64,000 nucleotides of DNA, from NCBI RefSeq assembly GCF_000471905.2, contig NW_006500031.1, forward strand, positions 3,881,316-3,945,315. Direction: 5' to 3'. This DNA is from Amborella trichopoda (Eukaryota > Streptophyta > Magnoliopsida > Amborellales > Amborellaceae). Shown here in pieces: positions 1 through 11,756 of this stretch. Below the pieces are notes generated by a model. The model searched no databases, was not told the origin of the DNA, and saw only the letters and a list, made by a program, of their open reading frames with translations. Both the position numbers and the translations under genes were made by a program. Every line of letters begins with the position of its first letter. Positions within the stretch are counted from its first letter, which is position 1.

Positions 1-72
1 CCTTTTGACGCTTCTTCTTCCTCCCCCTCTTCATTTGTCACTGTTTTCTTACTTAAAAAAAAAAAAAAAATT

Positions 73-290
73 CCGCTGGGCTGAAAATCCGAAAGGAATC
101 CCAAGCTTTGGAAAAAAGGCTACTGGGCTGAACACTCGAAAGGGACCTCAGAGCGATAAAAAATAAAAAATAAAAAAATAAAAAAAATAAAAAAAATCCA
201 CTAGACTGAAAATTTGAAAGGAACCCCAAGCGTTGGAAAAAGTGCTACCGGGCTGAACACCCGAAAGGGACCTTGAGGTGATGAAAAAGA
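73..290 (+). repeat. Two-copy ~125-bp tandem duplication
   Basis: A unit containing 'gggctgaaaatccgaaagg' and then 'gggctgaacactcgaaaggg' starts at 73 and is repeated with substitutions from about 198. The copies are separated by an A-rich tract with AATAAA-like runs. Each unit is itself two diverged half-units. Confidence 0.7.
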
Positions 291-1040
291 AGAAATCTCC
301 TTCCTTCTACTCTCCAAAGTCTTTTCTCTTTAAACATCTTCTCTTCCTCCCCCAGAGTCATAGTGGTGTTAAAAGAAAATCAATAAACATTAGCCTAACG
401 GAACATTGTTAAGAACCTAGATCGTCTAAAATTTCGAAAGGTGAGTGGTGGAGGAGCGCAATCGGAAATCCAAAGAGATTCCGAACACCCAGGGGCGGTA
501 TCCTGTATTTTCAAGACTCTGTTTTTCTCGAAACTCCAGAGAACTCTCCTTGAAATGCAATACAAGAATTGAGGTTGGAAGATAAAGAAATACTTGATGA
601 TTCCTCGTCCTAAAGATTTAAGCAAGGATCCGATTTTCTCACATAGGGACCACCAAAGGGGCCACACGTGGCAATACTGTAAGGCCCGTCCCTTTTAAAA
701 GCGCTTTTTCAATTTGACTGTTAAAACCCTCCATTTTCAAAACCCTTTTAGAAAGGATTTCCTCCATCACTCAAGAGGTTAAACTGTTAGTCGATCTGGC
801 CTCGTTTTCGAAGCCAACTTCCTATGCCTATTATGAAGGCTTGAAACTAGTCAGGCACTCCATGGTTGTATGAGTATAACTACCAACTACCACATATCGG
901 AGATGGTTGAACCACGCCAATGATGATATTGGCGAGTCTGGGAGCGTTTTTTCTCTCGACTGGATCCCCTAAAATGAAATGAGGCAAGCTCATCTTCGTG
1001 TGTGCGTACGATGTCCCAAAGTCCAATTCAAAAAAATGTC

Positions 1041-1610
1041 AAACTCGTGCGACGTAAAAGAGCCGAGATAGGGGTCGTCCAACCTCGTATGACATAAAAG
1101 GTAGGGTGTATTCAGGGTACAACCATCCTGTTTAATGGAAAGACGTCAAACTCGTGCGACGTAAAAGAGCTGAGACAAGTGTCGCCTATTCCCCATATGA
1201 CGTGAAAGGTCGGGTGTATCCAAGGCACAACCACCCTGTTCAATAGAAAAAATGTCAAACTCATACAACATAAAAGAGTGGAGATAGGTATCGTCCAGCC
1301 CTGTATGATGTGAAATGTCGGGTGTATCCAAGGCATGACCACTTTGTTTCAATGGAAAAGCATCAAACTCGTGTGACGTAAAAGAGCCGAGGTAGGTATC
1401 GTCTATTTCCATATGACGTGAAAGGTCGGGTGTATCCAGGGCACAACCACCTTGTTCGATTGAAAAAAATCAAACTCGTGCGACGTAAAAGAGCTGAGGC
1501 AGATATCGTCTAACCCCCATATGACACAAAAAGGTTGGGTGTATCCAGGGCACAACTACTCTGTTTGATGGATTCTGTCTATCCCCGTATTGACATAAAA
1601 GGGTCGAGTG
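1041..1610 (+). repeat. ~108-bp tandem repeat array, about five copies
   Basis: The core 'aaactcgtgcgacgtaaaag' or close variants starts at 1041, 1148, 1257, 1365 and 1472, a spacing of 107-109 bp. Each unit also holds 'ggtcgggtgtatccagggcacaacca'-like text, cut here into a shorter shared part 'gggtgtatccagggcacaac'. It lies in the 3' UTR of element A'. Confidence 0.9.
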
Positions 1611-2312
1611 TTTGGTCCATCGCTGCATAACACTAAACTACTTAGAGGGCTCTATGGTTGCAAGAGTTAAAACTGCTAACCAACCTTGTTTTTCGAAAAA
1701 TCTTTCTCTTTTCAAAATTTTCATTATGTCTTGTGTTGTCCAAAAACTTTAATTTCATTATTAAAATCGTAACCTGTCCTTGCTCTGGGTTCTATTTCAA
1801 ATCTCCCCCTACTTTCAAAAATTCTAAAAAAAAAGTCTTAAAAAAATGAAGGAGCTTGGACATTGGTATATGATGATTACCTTGTTGCTGCCTCGTCTCT
1901 TACTTCGGATTCGGCCAGACAAGTCTCTTCTTATAGAAAGCCTTTTTTTATAGACAACCTTAGGAAATCCTATGGAGATAAAAGAAAATGCCAGGGTTAA
2001 AAATTCAAACTACAAAACCCCCTAAATTTCAGTGGCATGGCTAGAAAATCCAACTCAAGTTTCAAGCTTGTATAACTCACTGACATCTCACGCTCGAGTT
2101 TCAAGCTTGTGTAACTCGAGTTTCAAGCTTGTGTAAGCTCGGTGAGTGCAATGACTTAGAGGGATAGTTGGTGTGCCCCCTAACCACGTGACCTTAGGAA
2201 GAAATTTAAAATGTCTACTTTATCTTTGATGTTCACCTGCCCCTCGAACAATAGAGAATGCCAAAGTGTCTACTTCTTTACTACTCACCTGTCCCTCGAA
2301 TGATAGGGAGTG

Positions 2313-2327
2313 CCAAAGAGGGGCAAC
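2313..2327 (+). promoter_or_regulatory. Polypurine tract of element A'
   Basis: The purine-rich 'ccaaagaggggcaac' abuts the TG of the LTR that starts at 2328. A PPT in this position primes plus-strand DNA synthesis and shows that this LTR is the 3' LTR of an element to the left. A diverged copy of the surrounding 50 bp begins at 2238. Confidence 0.7.
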
Positions 2328-3497
2328 TGTAGACATCCCATTTTAAATCTGGCAAATTCTATGGTTTTCTGAACCCTTAGGACCACATTATCCTAGCAGA
2401 CCCAATTTAATTTCCCCAAAATTGCCCAAATCCTATCCCAATATGAAGTAGGACCTAAGAGCTTTCCAACGGTCCAAGAATCTCTTGAATAAGACCTATG
2501 GATAAAAAGATATAATAAATGACAATTTAGTCCCTGTGAGACACAATTGTCGGACCACGAGACGTGCTACAACCGGCTCGACATGTTTAGACGCAGGTTG
2601 ATGTTGCAGTCAACGGATCTGATGATGCAGTAAACGTGTTTTCTTTAATTAGATAAGGCTAAAACTTCAAAATAAATCCAAAAAATTCTGAAAAAAACTC
2701 CAAAACATTTAGGAAAATCACCAATTAAATTTTATAAATATCCCCTCTCCCTAACCCCAAAAGAGAGAGAAAAAGAGACAAAAAAAACCTTAGAAATTCT
2801 CGAAATTAGAAAAATTATCCAAAAATATCAAAAATAGGAAAAACCCTTAGAAAATTCTTAAAACTTTAGGAAAAATCCCCAAAAATCCCAAAAAATTAGA
2901 GAAAATATCCTAATTCATATTCAATCTTTAGAGATCACAAAACCCTTAAAAAGCTAAAGAAATTCTTCTCCAGACATGAGAGAAATACATAGAAATGGAT
3001 AGAGATTGAAACCTTAGAGCTTCAAAAACACAGAAACCCTAACCTCCTGAGACCCTAACCCCCAAGCTTGAGAAAACCTAGAGCTAGGGCACAACATCCC
3101 TAGATCAAAACTAGACTTAGGGTACAACAACCATAGATCTGACCCTTCTACACCAGAGATCTGCTGGTCAATAACCGGTTCTGATACGGGCAAGCTCTCA
3201 AAGGCTCAAGGCCATCTGGCCTGGTTTGGTATTATTTCTTCCTCTCTCTTTTTTATTATTTTATTTCTTTTTTTATTTATTTTGATGTGTTAACTTTGTC
3301 TTAAAATCATATTTTAATGCTTTGGATCATGCTGGCTCCGCCACAGATTTGAGAGTAGATCTGCTCGTTTTTTGGCATATCTGAATTTGATCATTCTTAC
3401 TTTCTCTACCACTTTATTTACATCTATTTTATTAGTTTCAGGTGTTAAAATTCGTGAGCTCTTCATCGAAAGATCTGTCAGATTTTCATCGTAAACA
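2328..3497 (+). mobile_element. 3' LTR of element A' (LTR family A)
   Basis: The LTR begins TGTAGACATCCC and ends CGTAAACA, 1170 bp, with a TATA box (TATAAATA, 2733-2740) and a pyrimidine/A-rich leader. The same family occurs inverted at 10355-11552 and truncated at 46678-47605. This copy lacks a short segment near its 3' end (around the text 'cctcagatttgaatttg') that the other two share, so it comes from a different element. It ends exactly where the integrase of element A breaks off, so A' appears to be inserted into A. The expected 5-bp target duplication is atgtt (3498-3502); its partner lies left of the window. Confidence 0.85.
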
Positions 3498-4330
3498 ATG
3501 TTGACTTCTAAACTGAGGACCAATTTCTAAAGTAATATGGTCGGGCACACTGAATAGGTAAATGATGTGATGTTGAACAAAGTTGGCCATTGCTGTCCCG
3601 GGGACACTCCTGAGGGGAATTACTTCGTCTCATTGGAGAAGTAATCCGTGGTGGCCAAGATGAAGGTGTGGCCCAATGCTGAAGGAGGGTCGATGGGTCC
3701 TACAATATCCATGCCCCAATGTGAGAAAGGCCATGACATCACCGTAGGATGTAGAGGTTCCGGTGGCTGGTGAATGAGATTTGAGTGCATTTGGCACACT
3801 TGACATCTCTTGGCATATGCCAACGAGTCTGCGACCATTGATGACCAATAGTACCCCAGCCTACGTATCCGCTCATAGAGTTTGGGTCCTGACTATTGAA
3901 GTCCGCAGATCTCGACATGCACTTCTTCTAGTACGTGTTCTGCCCCCTTTGAGCCGATACATTTGAGAAGGATTCCATTGAAGGAACGTTGGAAGAGAGC
4001 ATCGCTTTCAAGAAGAGTATATTTAGTGGACATTCTTCGCACATAGTTGCACTCAATACAATCGTCCAATAGCTGACCGTGTTTAATAAAGTTGATTATG
4101 GGTTCCCTCAAATCTTCAACTTGCTCAATCTCGGCGCATATCGGATCAAAGGTCTCTTCCTCATGTTTCTCAGCCTGATTCACTGCTTTTTCGGCTTCAA
4201 GAGCATCCTTAACAGCAAGGACTGCCCCGAACAGATAAGGAAGGCATTCTGGGAAGAGAATCCTTTCATCGTTCCCATCTAATTCTTTGACCAGTTGAAC
4301 GTGTCTCAATTTTGCTACCCATATGGGCAT
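3498..4330 (-). pseudogene. Integrase of element A, truncated
   Basis: The minus-strand frame from 4330 reads the linker typical of Tat pol, with 'FQRSFNGILLKCIGSKGAE' followed by an HVLEEVH motif. The zinc-binding CQVCQMH motif and the first catalytic Asp in WGMDIVGP follow in the frame at 3838-3620. A frameshift leads to a decayed version of the second catalytic block; only GPQF is clear and the usual D-N before it reads E-I. The sequence then ends at 3498 against the A' LTR, so the catalytic Glu region and C-terminus are absent. Not functional. Confidence 0.85.
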
Positions 4331-4466
4331 GGGTTCCTTTGGGGAGACTTGGATGGTGGCATTAGCTTGGAATTCAACCTTATGGGGATGTGTTGTAAGG
4401 AAAGGTCATCGACGTTTTCCATCAAAGTTTTAGCAGTGTCATGATAGGGCTTGAGGCTATCCTTTC

Positions 4467-4733
4467 TCATAATCCCTTAAGTTGTCGTATCACCAGCTCA
4501 GAATCATCGAAAATGGCCAGCCATTCCAAGTTCATGTCTAGGGCAATCTCGAACCCAATTATGAGCGCTTGATATTCGGCCTCATTGTACGAGTCTGTCT
4601 CTATGAGAGAGAAGGATAAGGGGATAACGCCATTTTGAGGAGTACAAAACACTATGTCAGCACCACCTTGTTCAAACTGAAAGTCCCCTTCAAAATACAT
4701 CTTCCAATCATAAGGTTGCTTGGCAGAAAACAC
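4467..4733 (-). pseudogene. Second (archaeal-type) RNase H of element A
   Basis: An 88-residue frame contains a glycine-rich start around MYFEGDFQFEQGGADIVF, then ETDSYNEAEYQALIIGF, then FDDSELVIRQLKG. These correspond to the aRNH blocks of Tat elements (D...G, NEAEYEAL, DSQLV..Q). The first block shows Glu where the catalytic Asp normally sits. It follows the RT/RNase H region and precedes the integrase linker, as expected for Tat pol. Confidence 0.8.
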
Positions 4734-4982
4734 CTCTTCATCAGGGAGATCACTTGACAGGGGGGATTAGGGGATGTGCTACTGAGAAATCAGCTAAGGT
4801 TTGGCCTTTGACAGCTTTCTATAGTACATATGTGATGGTGAATTCCATCAGTAGCAGTGACCATTTTACCAAACGCCTTAACAGACAAGGGCAAGTCATA
4901 AGGAACTTGATGGGATCAACTCTTGAAATGAGCTGGACTTCATAGCCAAGCAAGTAATGGCAAAGCTTATGGACTGCGAAGA

Positions 4983-5804
4983 TCAAAGCCAGGCACATCT
5001 TCTCGATTGGTGGAAGTTATTCTCAGCACCTTGCATGCAACGACTGAGGTAGTACAAAGCGGTTTCTTTCCCCACCTCATTGTTTTGTGCTAAGAGTGCA
5101 CCATGTGACTTGTCGAGGGCGGTCACATACAAAATGAGAGGCCTTCCCAACACTAGCGTAGAGAGTACCAAAGGGCTTAGAAAATATTCTTTGATATCCT
5201 TCAAGGCTGCTTGACATCCCTCATCCCATATGAAAGGAGAATCTTCCTTCAACAGATGTGTAAAAGGTTTACAATGACCTGAGAGATTGGAGATGAATCT
5301 TCGAATATGGGCAAGCAGGACCTGTAGAGACCGGAGCTCGTGAAGTGTTGTTGGTGGTGGCATTTCTCTGATTGCCTTGATCTTTACAGGTTCGATTTTC
5401 AACCCTCGATACCTGACAATGAACCCCAAGAATTTTCCTGAATGTACATCGAAGGCGCACTTCAAGGGGTTCATGTTGAGCTGGTGTTGGCAAAGCCTCT
5501 CGAACACTTGTTCAAGGTCACACGTGTGAACTTCCTTGTTCTTGGATTTTACCACCAAGTCATCGACGTAACGTTCCACCTCCTTATGGACATCGAGAGG
5601 ATCGAGGCTTTGAATGCCTCCAGATACAAAGCCCGGATAGCTAGAAGGCTTCATCCGGCTTTGCAATAAGGTGAGAGAACACTCGAGACCTCTTCGATCT
5701 CTGTTTTTAGTTTTGGCTTCGAATGATTCTGAAATTTCCTTCGTTATGCCTTGCCCTTGACTACCCAAGCCTTGGCCTGGTTGGATGCTTTGGGAGAAGA
5801 GCAT
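4983..5804 (-). pseudogene. Reverse transcriptase C-terminal part plus RNase H of element A
   Basis: A 273-residue minus-strand ORF. The catalytic YVDDLV motif lies at 5553-5570. It is followed by the thumb region (LNMNPLKCAFDVHSGKFLGFIV, shown here as LKCAFDVHSGKFLGF), and by the first RNase H around LYVTALDKSHGALLAQNNEVGKE, shortened here to DKSHGALLAQ. The ORF lacks the N-terminal RT blocks (fingers and the MPFGLKNA motif). Sequence between 5805 and 5975 does not supply them, so the N-terminal RT appears deleted. Confidence 0.85.
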
Positions 5805-5974
5805 GTGTCAAGCTTCGAGGGACCCGAAACCGTATCGATGTTGGCATTGAATAATGTTATCCAACGATGCAGAAGTTTCCAAAATTTGAGGAATAGGGTC
5901 GCCGACCTCTAGGCGTAAGGTGACACAATCGGCTTGCTCGAAGGAAGTAAGCGGGATTTCGCCAAGCTCGACTC

Positions 5975-6751
5975 CTACTTCTCGTTATGTATACTAGAAT
6001 TGAGAAAAGCAGGGGGTTTAGCACATACCGTTACGATGCCATTTTTAGTTGGAAATTGGAGGCATTGATGGAGTGTAGACACGACCATGAGGTTTTCATG
6101 CAGCCATAGTCTTTCTAACAGCATGTTAAAAGAAGGTTTTATATCCAAGAGATAAAACTTTATCACTTGAACGGTAGGGCCGATCTTGAGTGTGAGAGGC
6201 AGTATGCCTTCAACTTGTCTTTTGGTTTTGTCCTATGCAGTGATAGTTAGTTGAAGCGGTTTGAAATCATCTGGGCTTTTGCCTATCTGCTTCATTGTTT
6301 TCATAGGGCATATGTTTAAGGATGCCCCATTATCCACAAGCGCTATTTGTATCTCATATCCTTGCATGAAGACGGTGATGTGCAAAGGTTGAACATGAAA
6401 TTGGTTGAAGCTAGTTGGGTTTTCATCGTCTGTGAACACGATTGGTGCTAGTGCCATCAACTGGTTGATCATTCCCCACAACTCATCCGGTTGTGTGTTG
6501 CTCGAGATGTGTGTCTTGGCAAGGACCTTCTCAACATGGGCTCTATGTGTCAGTGAATTGGCGAGTAGCTCTAAGATGGAGATTTGAGCCTGGATCTTCC
6601 TGAGATGAGCTGGTCGATCGTAGGTGGTTGTAGATCCTTGAATTTCCTTGCTCGGCTTGTGACCTACGACCCCCGCTGGTTGTTTGGTTTTTGAGGTATT
6701 TCTCATTCTTTTATCGAGAGTATCGGCCATCAATTGAATGGGTTTGAACAC
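5975..6751 (-). pseudogene. Retroviral-type aspartic protease of element A
   Basis: The frame at 6751-6233 ends with a protease core, VDNGASLNICPM, where the canonical active site is D-S/T-G-A. The downstream frame at 6166-5975 continues with FYLLDIKPSFNMLLERLWLH, equal to the conserved 'fn.LLGR.WlH' block of gypsy proteases. The two are separated by a frame change near 6200. It sits between gag and RT as expected. Confidence 0.85.
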
Positions 6752-8718
6752 TCGGCCTCTTCGGGTAAGGAGTCGACCTTGCCAACTTGAAGCTCGATAG
6801 GGTCAGCCCTAATGAGAGTAATGGGAGACTTTGGAGTGTTAGCCCCTTGTTTGGAAGATGATGTGTTTTCATTGGTCCCGACCATATCAATTTCTAATGT
6901 GTCATCTTCATCATATCGGTCCCATTTGGGAAGGTTATCAAGGTTTGAAGATGAAGGGGTTCCTCTTAGAAGGCTCAAAAGGTCTTCTTTGAGTTATTGA
7001 ACTGATGATCACAAGCCAATATGAACTGACTGGGATCCTCTTCTTCGTCTCTACACTCAATCATGTGAATAACAACGTTCTCTTTCGAGATGTCTTGAGC
7101 TCCCGGGTTTTCGATTGTTGTGACATTATTTTTAGGGAGAGGATTTGTGAAGATACCCATCTTTTGATTAGGCTCTTCAACATGTTGATTTCTAGGTGCG
7201 ACAGTGATGTCCCCCTATTGATTAACCCTTTAATCACCCGTTTCAAATATATGTAGTTTTGAGTATCATGAGCATGGTTTTGGTGCCCTTTGCACCACCT
7301 GCTTTTATCCGTGACTTGAAATGGTCGTTCAGATGGTGGCAATAGATAAACCATATTCTTAGCGAAGAGTAATTCCAACACTTTTTCGAATGGGTCTTTG
7401 AGAGGGGTGAAATTATCCTTTTGCCTTTGGTTGTTATTTTGAGCATTGGCTCTAGGCTGGTCCCATCGGTTTTGATTCTGATTGTTGCGCTGAGAAGCTA
7501 AACCTTGGGTCGATCCGTTAACGACGATCTCGTTAACCTAACCGGAAGCATTCCCCTTGTTCTTTGTTCTTATTTTGGGGAGCTGTTATCGGCATGTTGT
7601 CTTGGTGCTGAGGGGTGTCCCTCTGACCCTTTCATGTCGCGCCACCTGCGCGATCATGGAGTCAAAAGAGTGGGGGATAAGACCTTGACTGTAGAAGGTC
7701 CTGTACTCGAGAGCAGCATTCTCTAAGACTATGGAGATCTTGGCTGGGTCTGTAAGTGGACATTTCTATGACCCGCATTGCCGCCTCGTGGAATTGACCG
7801 ATGAAATCCTCAAAGGATTCTCTTGGGTTTTGTTTTGTTACACTAAGTTCACCCAGGGAGAGAGGTCTTGGTATCAACCCGCGGTAGTGAGAGACAAATA
7901 GGTTGAACATTTCGTCTGGAGTGATGTGTGGTCGAGCAGACATTGTTCTTCGATTCCAGTTCAAGGCCTCACCGATCAATATTTGTGAAAAGATGGCCTT
8001 CAGTTGGTTAGGCATGTCTCGCAAAGCTCGAATGAAGAGGAGGTATGTGTTGACGTGAGTATTTGGATCGCTCTTCCCATTGAACTTGTTTCTAAATTCT
8101 GGGACGACAAATCCCAGGGGAAGGTCTTCTATGCCTCCATGGGTCTCATGAACATAAGCCTTTTAGGGTAGAATTTCGTGCATGCCCATTCTTACAAGCA
8201 TATCTGCATTTCTTTTAAGGTGCCTTCTTGTTGAGTATTTGGCATGGCAGTAAGCCCACTGGTTGGTGGGTTCCCAAGCATAGACTGATAAGTTAAAACT
8301 TGGGATATATGTTCCTGCATGGGCCTGAGATTGATGAGCCATAGTCACCAGGGTGGTTTGATACATTGGTGCCTGAGGGGAGTACTGACCCATAGGTAAA
8401 TTGCATGGTTTGTTGGACCTGATGAACTAGAGGGACCGATTGAAGAATCGGTTGACTCAACTATGCTAAGGTTTGACCTATACCTCGTAAGTTGGGGCAT
8501 GAACAATGTAACCTAGGTCAACTAGACTCTTGAGGGTAGCTTGGACGTCTTGAGTTAACACCTCTGCTTCGTACAGTGTTTAGGACATCATGAGCTGTAG
8601 TATGGTGGCTCGAGGTTGGGTTACATCCCCCAGACTTAGGTGGGTTTTGGTTTTGAGATCGCTGCACCTCAGAGTTATCTTGGTTCGAGTTACTGGGAAT
8701 TGGCTTTAGATGTTGCAT
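6730..8718 (-). pseudogene. gag of element A
   Basis: Several minus-strand frames form a broken gag. The retrotransposon gag core is at 8024-7662 (LKAIFSQILIGEALNWNRR, then FEDFIGQFHEAAMR). The N-terminal Pro/Gln-rich part is at 8718-8163. A zinc-knuckle-like block (WCKGHQNHAHDTQNY followed by LKRVIKGLINRG) lies near 7310-7230; its last Cys reads Tyr. The segment 7160-6752 links to the protease. Frameshifts at about 7660, 7250 and 6975 and several stops make it non-functional. Confidence 0.8.
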
Positions 8719-9526
8719 GAATTTCTTCCCTCACTCGACTTCTACTTTGGTTGCCTAAAATCCCCTGTAGGATGACGCCTGGTCGGACTCTTTGATTATT
8801 CAAGGTTTTTTTAACCAGCTTTTCGGGCCACACAGATCTCAGGATTAAGAGTGGATGCTTAGGACTCTTCCTTTAATTAAAGACTTAGGCGTTGGATAAT
8901 ACATTGTCCTGAGGTCTGTCGATAACTCCAAGGGATTGCAACATACTGGTCCCTAGGTTTGGGCAGGTTAGGCTTAGAGTTGGCCGTGGAGCAATCATCA
9001 TGGTCGCCTTAAGTGATTGACATGGTGATTGCTTTTGGCTGGGTTATAAAGGCTAGACTTAGGTAAGATCTAAACTCAACGAATTAGGGCAAACCTAGCT
9101 TGAAACTAGGGGCAAAAACCTTAGCCAAGACTTAGGCTAAGACTAGACTGAAACCTAGACTTACTAGACTCATTGGATTTTGGTTAAAACCCTGAACTAG
9201 GGTAAGCCTAGTCTTGCTCTAAAGACAACTCTTAAGCTTAGACCTATGCTAGAACCTAGACTAAGATTTAGACTAGATGGTGCACGAGTCTCGGCTCGGA
9301 CCAAGAGTGGGGCTAGGTTTGAAGGGGTAAGCAACCGTAAACAAACTAAAATAAAATCCAAAGGGCAGAAATAGAACAGATCTATCTGAAGCAAATTAAT
9401 TTTTTATATATTTTTTAAAAAATTTATTTTAGGTAAAAAATAAATCAACATGGAGCCCTTGCAGGGTGGATGGGTGGTGTCGCCCTTGCAGGATGCACGA
9501 CACGGCTGGTGTCCCCCCAAAAAATT

Positions 9527-9556
9527 ATTATTATTATTATTATTATTATTTTATAT

Positions 9557-9619
<63 letters not shown>
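9527..9619 (+). repeat. (TTA)n and (AT)n microsatellite beside the gap
   Basis: A TTA/ATT run passes into a pure AT dinucleotide run up to about 9619. TA repeats resume right after the N run (9943-9962). The gap very probably reflects failure to assemble this AT microsatellite. Confidence 0.9.
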
Positions 9620-9622
<3 letters not shown>

Positions 9623-9703
9623 TAATAAGTAACTAACTTAACTTTAAGTTAAAGTAAAGTAACGTAAAGTAAAATAAAAGTAAATAACTATAGTAATAAG
9701 TAA

Positions 9704-9942
9704 NNNNNNNNNNNNNNNNNNNNNNNNNNNNNNNNNNNNNNNNNNNNNNNNNNNNNNNNNNNNNNNNNNNNNNNNNNNNNNNNNNNNNNNNNNNNNNNNN
9801 NNNNNNNNNNNNNNNNNNNNNNNNNNNNNNNNNNNNNNNNNNNNNNNNNNNNNNNNNNNNNNNNNNNNNNNNNNNNNNNNNNNNNNNNNNNNNNNNNNNN
9901 NNNNNNNNNNNNNNNNNNNNNNNNNNNNNNNNNNNNNNNNNN
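9704..9942. other. Assembly gap (239 N)
   Basis: A run of unknown bases lies between an AT microsatellite on the left and TA repeats on the right, within the leader of element A. Confidence 1.
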
Positions 9943-10334
9943 TATATATATATATATATATATCTTGTTAATATTGATGAAATAAGACTACTTTAAACTT
10001 TGAAGAAGCAAGAAATAAAAATATCTATGATGAAATAAACTAAAATAAAGTAAAATAGAAAAGCCCAGATTGAACAGAAAAATATATTTTTTGACTTTTA
10101 AAATTTTATTTTGATCTGAATGTTTTTGTACAGTCATAAAAGAGTCCATAGAATAGATCCACAAAGTTCCAAAGGTTTTTAAGACCTTGGAATTATGGCG
10201 ACACTGGGAGTGTAGCCCTAGAAAAAGCAAGGTTTTGAAGAACCGAAACCCTGGATTCTGGTCACAGCCGACTTTTGAGACTGAAAACAGTGAACAAAAA
10301 TCGTATTTTGATGCTTGGATCAAGCTCGAAATAG

Positions 10335-10352
10335 CCCTACGATGGGCACCAA
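10335..10352 (-). promoter_or_regulatory. Primer binding site of element A
   Basis: On the minus strand the LTR end CGTAAACA is followed by one or two bases and then 'tttggtgcccatcgtaggg'. The TGG start right behind the LTR is typical of a tRNA-primed PBS. The matching tRNA was not identified; the PBS differs from that of B and B2. Confidence 0.55.
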
Positions 10353-10354
10353 AC

Positions 10355-11552
10355 TGTTTACGATGAAAATCTGACAGATATTTTGATAAAGATATCTTGA
10401 ATTTTAACACCTTAAACTAATTAAAAAGATGTAAATAAAGTGGTAGAGAAAGTGGGACAAATTGAATTCATATCTGAAGCCATATTTGCCCGAAAACGAG
10501 CAGATATGCTCTCAGATCTATGGCAGAGGCAACATGATCCAGAGCATTAAAATACGGGTTTTTGGACAAGTTAACAGATCAAAAATAAATAAAAGAAGAA
10601 AAATAGTAAAAAGAAGAAGAAAGTTAGAGGAAGAAATAATACTAAATCGGGCCGGATCGCCCGGGATTCTTGAGCCTTCGAGGGCTCACCCGTATCAGAA
10701 CCAGTCATCTTTGCCTCTTGATCAGGATGTTGACCAGCATATCTCTGCTGTGAATGGTTAGATCTAGGGTTGTTCTGCCCTAATTCTAGTTTTGATCTAG
10801 GGTTTTTCTATCCTAGGTCTAGGTTTTCTCAGTCTTGAGTGTTAGATCTTCAGGAGGCAAGGGTTTCTATCTTCTCTAGGGTTTTCAATCTAAAGATTTT
10901 TCTAAAGATGTCGATCTTTCTGGGGTCGAAAGGAGAATTTCCTTGGATTTCTAAGGGTTTTGTGACATCCAAATGTTGAATATGAATTTTGAGATTTTCT
11001 TTCATTTTTTGAAGTTTTTAGAGATTTTTTCTAAATTTTTTAAGTGTTTTTCCTAGTTTTTTGTATTTTTAAGTAATTTTCCTAATTTCGATAATTTCTA
11101 GGTTTTTTTTTGTCTCTTTTTCTCTATTTTTTTGGGTTAGGGAGAGGGGGTATTTATAAGATTCAATTGGTGATTTTTCCTAAATGTTTTGGAGTTTTTT
11201 TTGGAATTTTTTGGATTTATCTTGAAGTTTTAGCCTTATCTAATTAAAAAAAAAGCATTTACTATGCCATCAGATGCGTTGACTACATCATCAGCCCGCG
11301 TATGGGCTTATCGGGTCTGTTACAGTTTGGCCCGCGGCTCGATAGTTGGATCTCGTAGGGACTAAACTGTTATTTGTTATATCTTTTTATCCGTAGGTCC
11401 GATTCAGACGATTCTTTGACCATTGGAAAGATCTTGGGCTCTACTTCAAATTGGGAGGATTTCAGTATTTTGGGGTAATTAAATTGGGTCTACTTTGTCC
11501 TAAGTGTTTAGAAAACCACAAAATTTGCCATATTTAAAATGGGGTGTCTACA
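10355..11552 (-). mobile_element. 5' LTR of element A (LTR family A)
   Basis: On the minus strand the LTR starts TGTAGACACCCC and ends CGTAAACA, 1198 bp, with a TATAAATA-type promoter near 11150. It resembles the truncated LTR at 46678-47605 more than the one at 2328-3497; for example both carry a segment near the 3' end that 2328-3497 lacks. This fits its being the partner of the 46678 copy. The right flank is cactt (11553-11557). Confidence 0.9.
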
Positions 11553-11557
11553 CACTT
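11553..11557 (+). repeat. Target site duplication of element A (right copy)
   Basis: The bases cactt directly follow the outer end of the A 5' LTR. The same five bases, inverted (aagtg), directly follow the outer end of the truncated A LTR at 47605. This links two positions 36 kb apart. Confidence 0.8.
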
Positions 11558-11756
11558 AATGGAGTTTGTCCCTGAAACTAAGACCTATGATGAGCTCAAG
11601 AGCAATGCACCCTGAATCGAATCCAAGGCTCCCCCAGACTGGAGTATTTATAGTGAACAGGCTCACCAAATCATGAGAACCATGGATTACGAGCCCCTGT
11701 TCAATCAAACCCTAAGGGGTGAGGAAGCAATTGCTCCTCCATTCGAGGTCATTTAA
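11553..11756 (+). pseudogene. C-terminal end of the element B gag-protease ORF
   Basis: An open frame enters from the left edge (ATGGAGTTTGTCCCTGAAAC) and ends with TAA at 11754-11756, with one internal TGA near 11614. When element A and one copy of the cactt duplication are discounted, the frame is in phase with the minus-strand frame ending at 47606. It shows no RT, RNase H or integrase motif. Its function is unknown. Confidence 0.6.

Larger units (their letters stand above)
1..2327 (+). mobile_element. 3' untranslated region of Tat-like element A'
   Basis: This stretch holds no recognisable protein. It leads directly into a purine-rich tract (2313-2327) and a complete LTR in plus orientation, so it is read as the 3' UTR of a plus-strand LTR retrotransposon whose gag-pol lies left of the window. 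It is rich in short tandem duplications (73-290, 1041-1610, 2238-2327), as is common between pol and the 3' LTR of Tat/Ogre-like elements. Short ORFs here are repeat-driven and not conserved. The assignment rests on position; the coding region itself cannot be seen. Confidence 0.6.
8719..10334 (-). other. 5' leader of element A with assembly gap
   Basis: No gene is seen. The stretch holds degenerate AT-rich DNA, repeated 'ctaggctt/agactta' motifs at 8830-9260, a microsatellite, and the 239-base run of N at 9704-9942. Minus-strand ORFs at 9197-9394 and 9988-10410 show no known motif. Confidence 0.5.
3498..11552 (-). mobile_element. Ty3/gypsy element A (Tat-like), minus strand, 3' end missing
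   Basis: Read on the minus strand the order is 5' LTR (11552-10355), PBS-like site, leader with a 239-N gap, gag, protease, RT, RNase H, second RNase H, linker and integrase. The integrase stops at 3498, where the A' LTR begins. Two RNase H regions, one of the archaeal-like type with a NEAEY motif, are a mark of the plant Tat lineage. All ORFs carry stops or frameshifts, so it is defective. It lies antisense inside element B: its right flank begins cactt, matching the flank of the truncated A LTR at 47605. Confidence 0.85.

Noticed and set aside
3040..3070. Telomere-like CCCTAA motifs in LTR A
   Set aside because: Only isolated, imperfect copies in a C/A-rich LTR leader; no array.
2328..11552. 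Inverted LTRs of family A read as one element with terminal inverted repeats (DNA-transposon-like)
   Set aside because: The left LTR has its own polypurine tract on its left side and differs in sequence from the right one, so it belongs to another element in opposite orientation.
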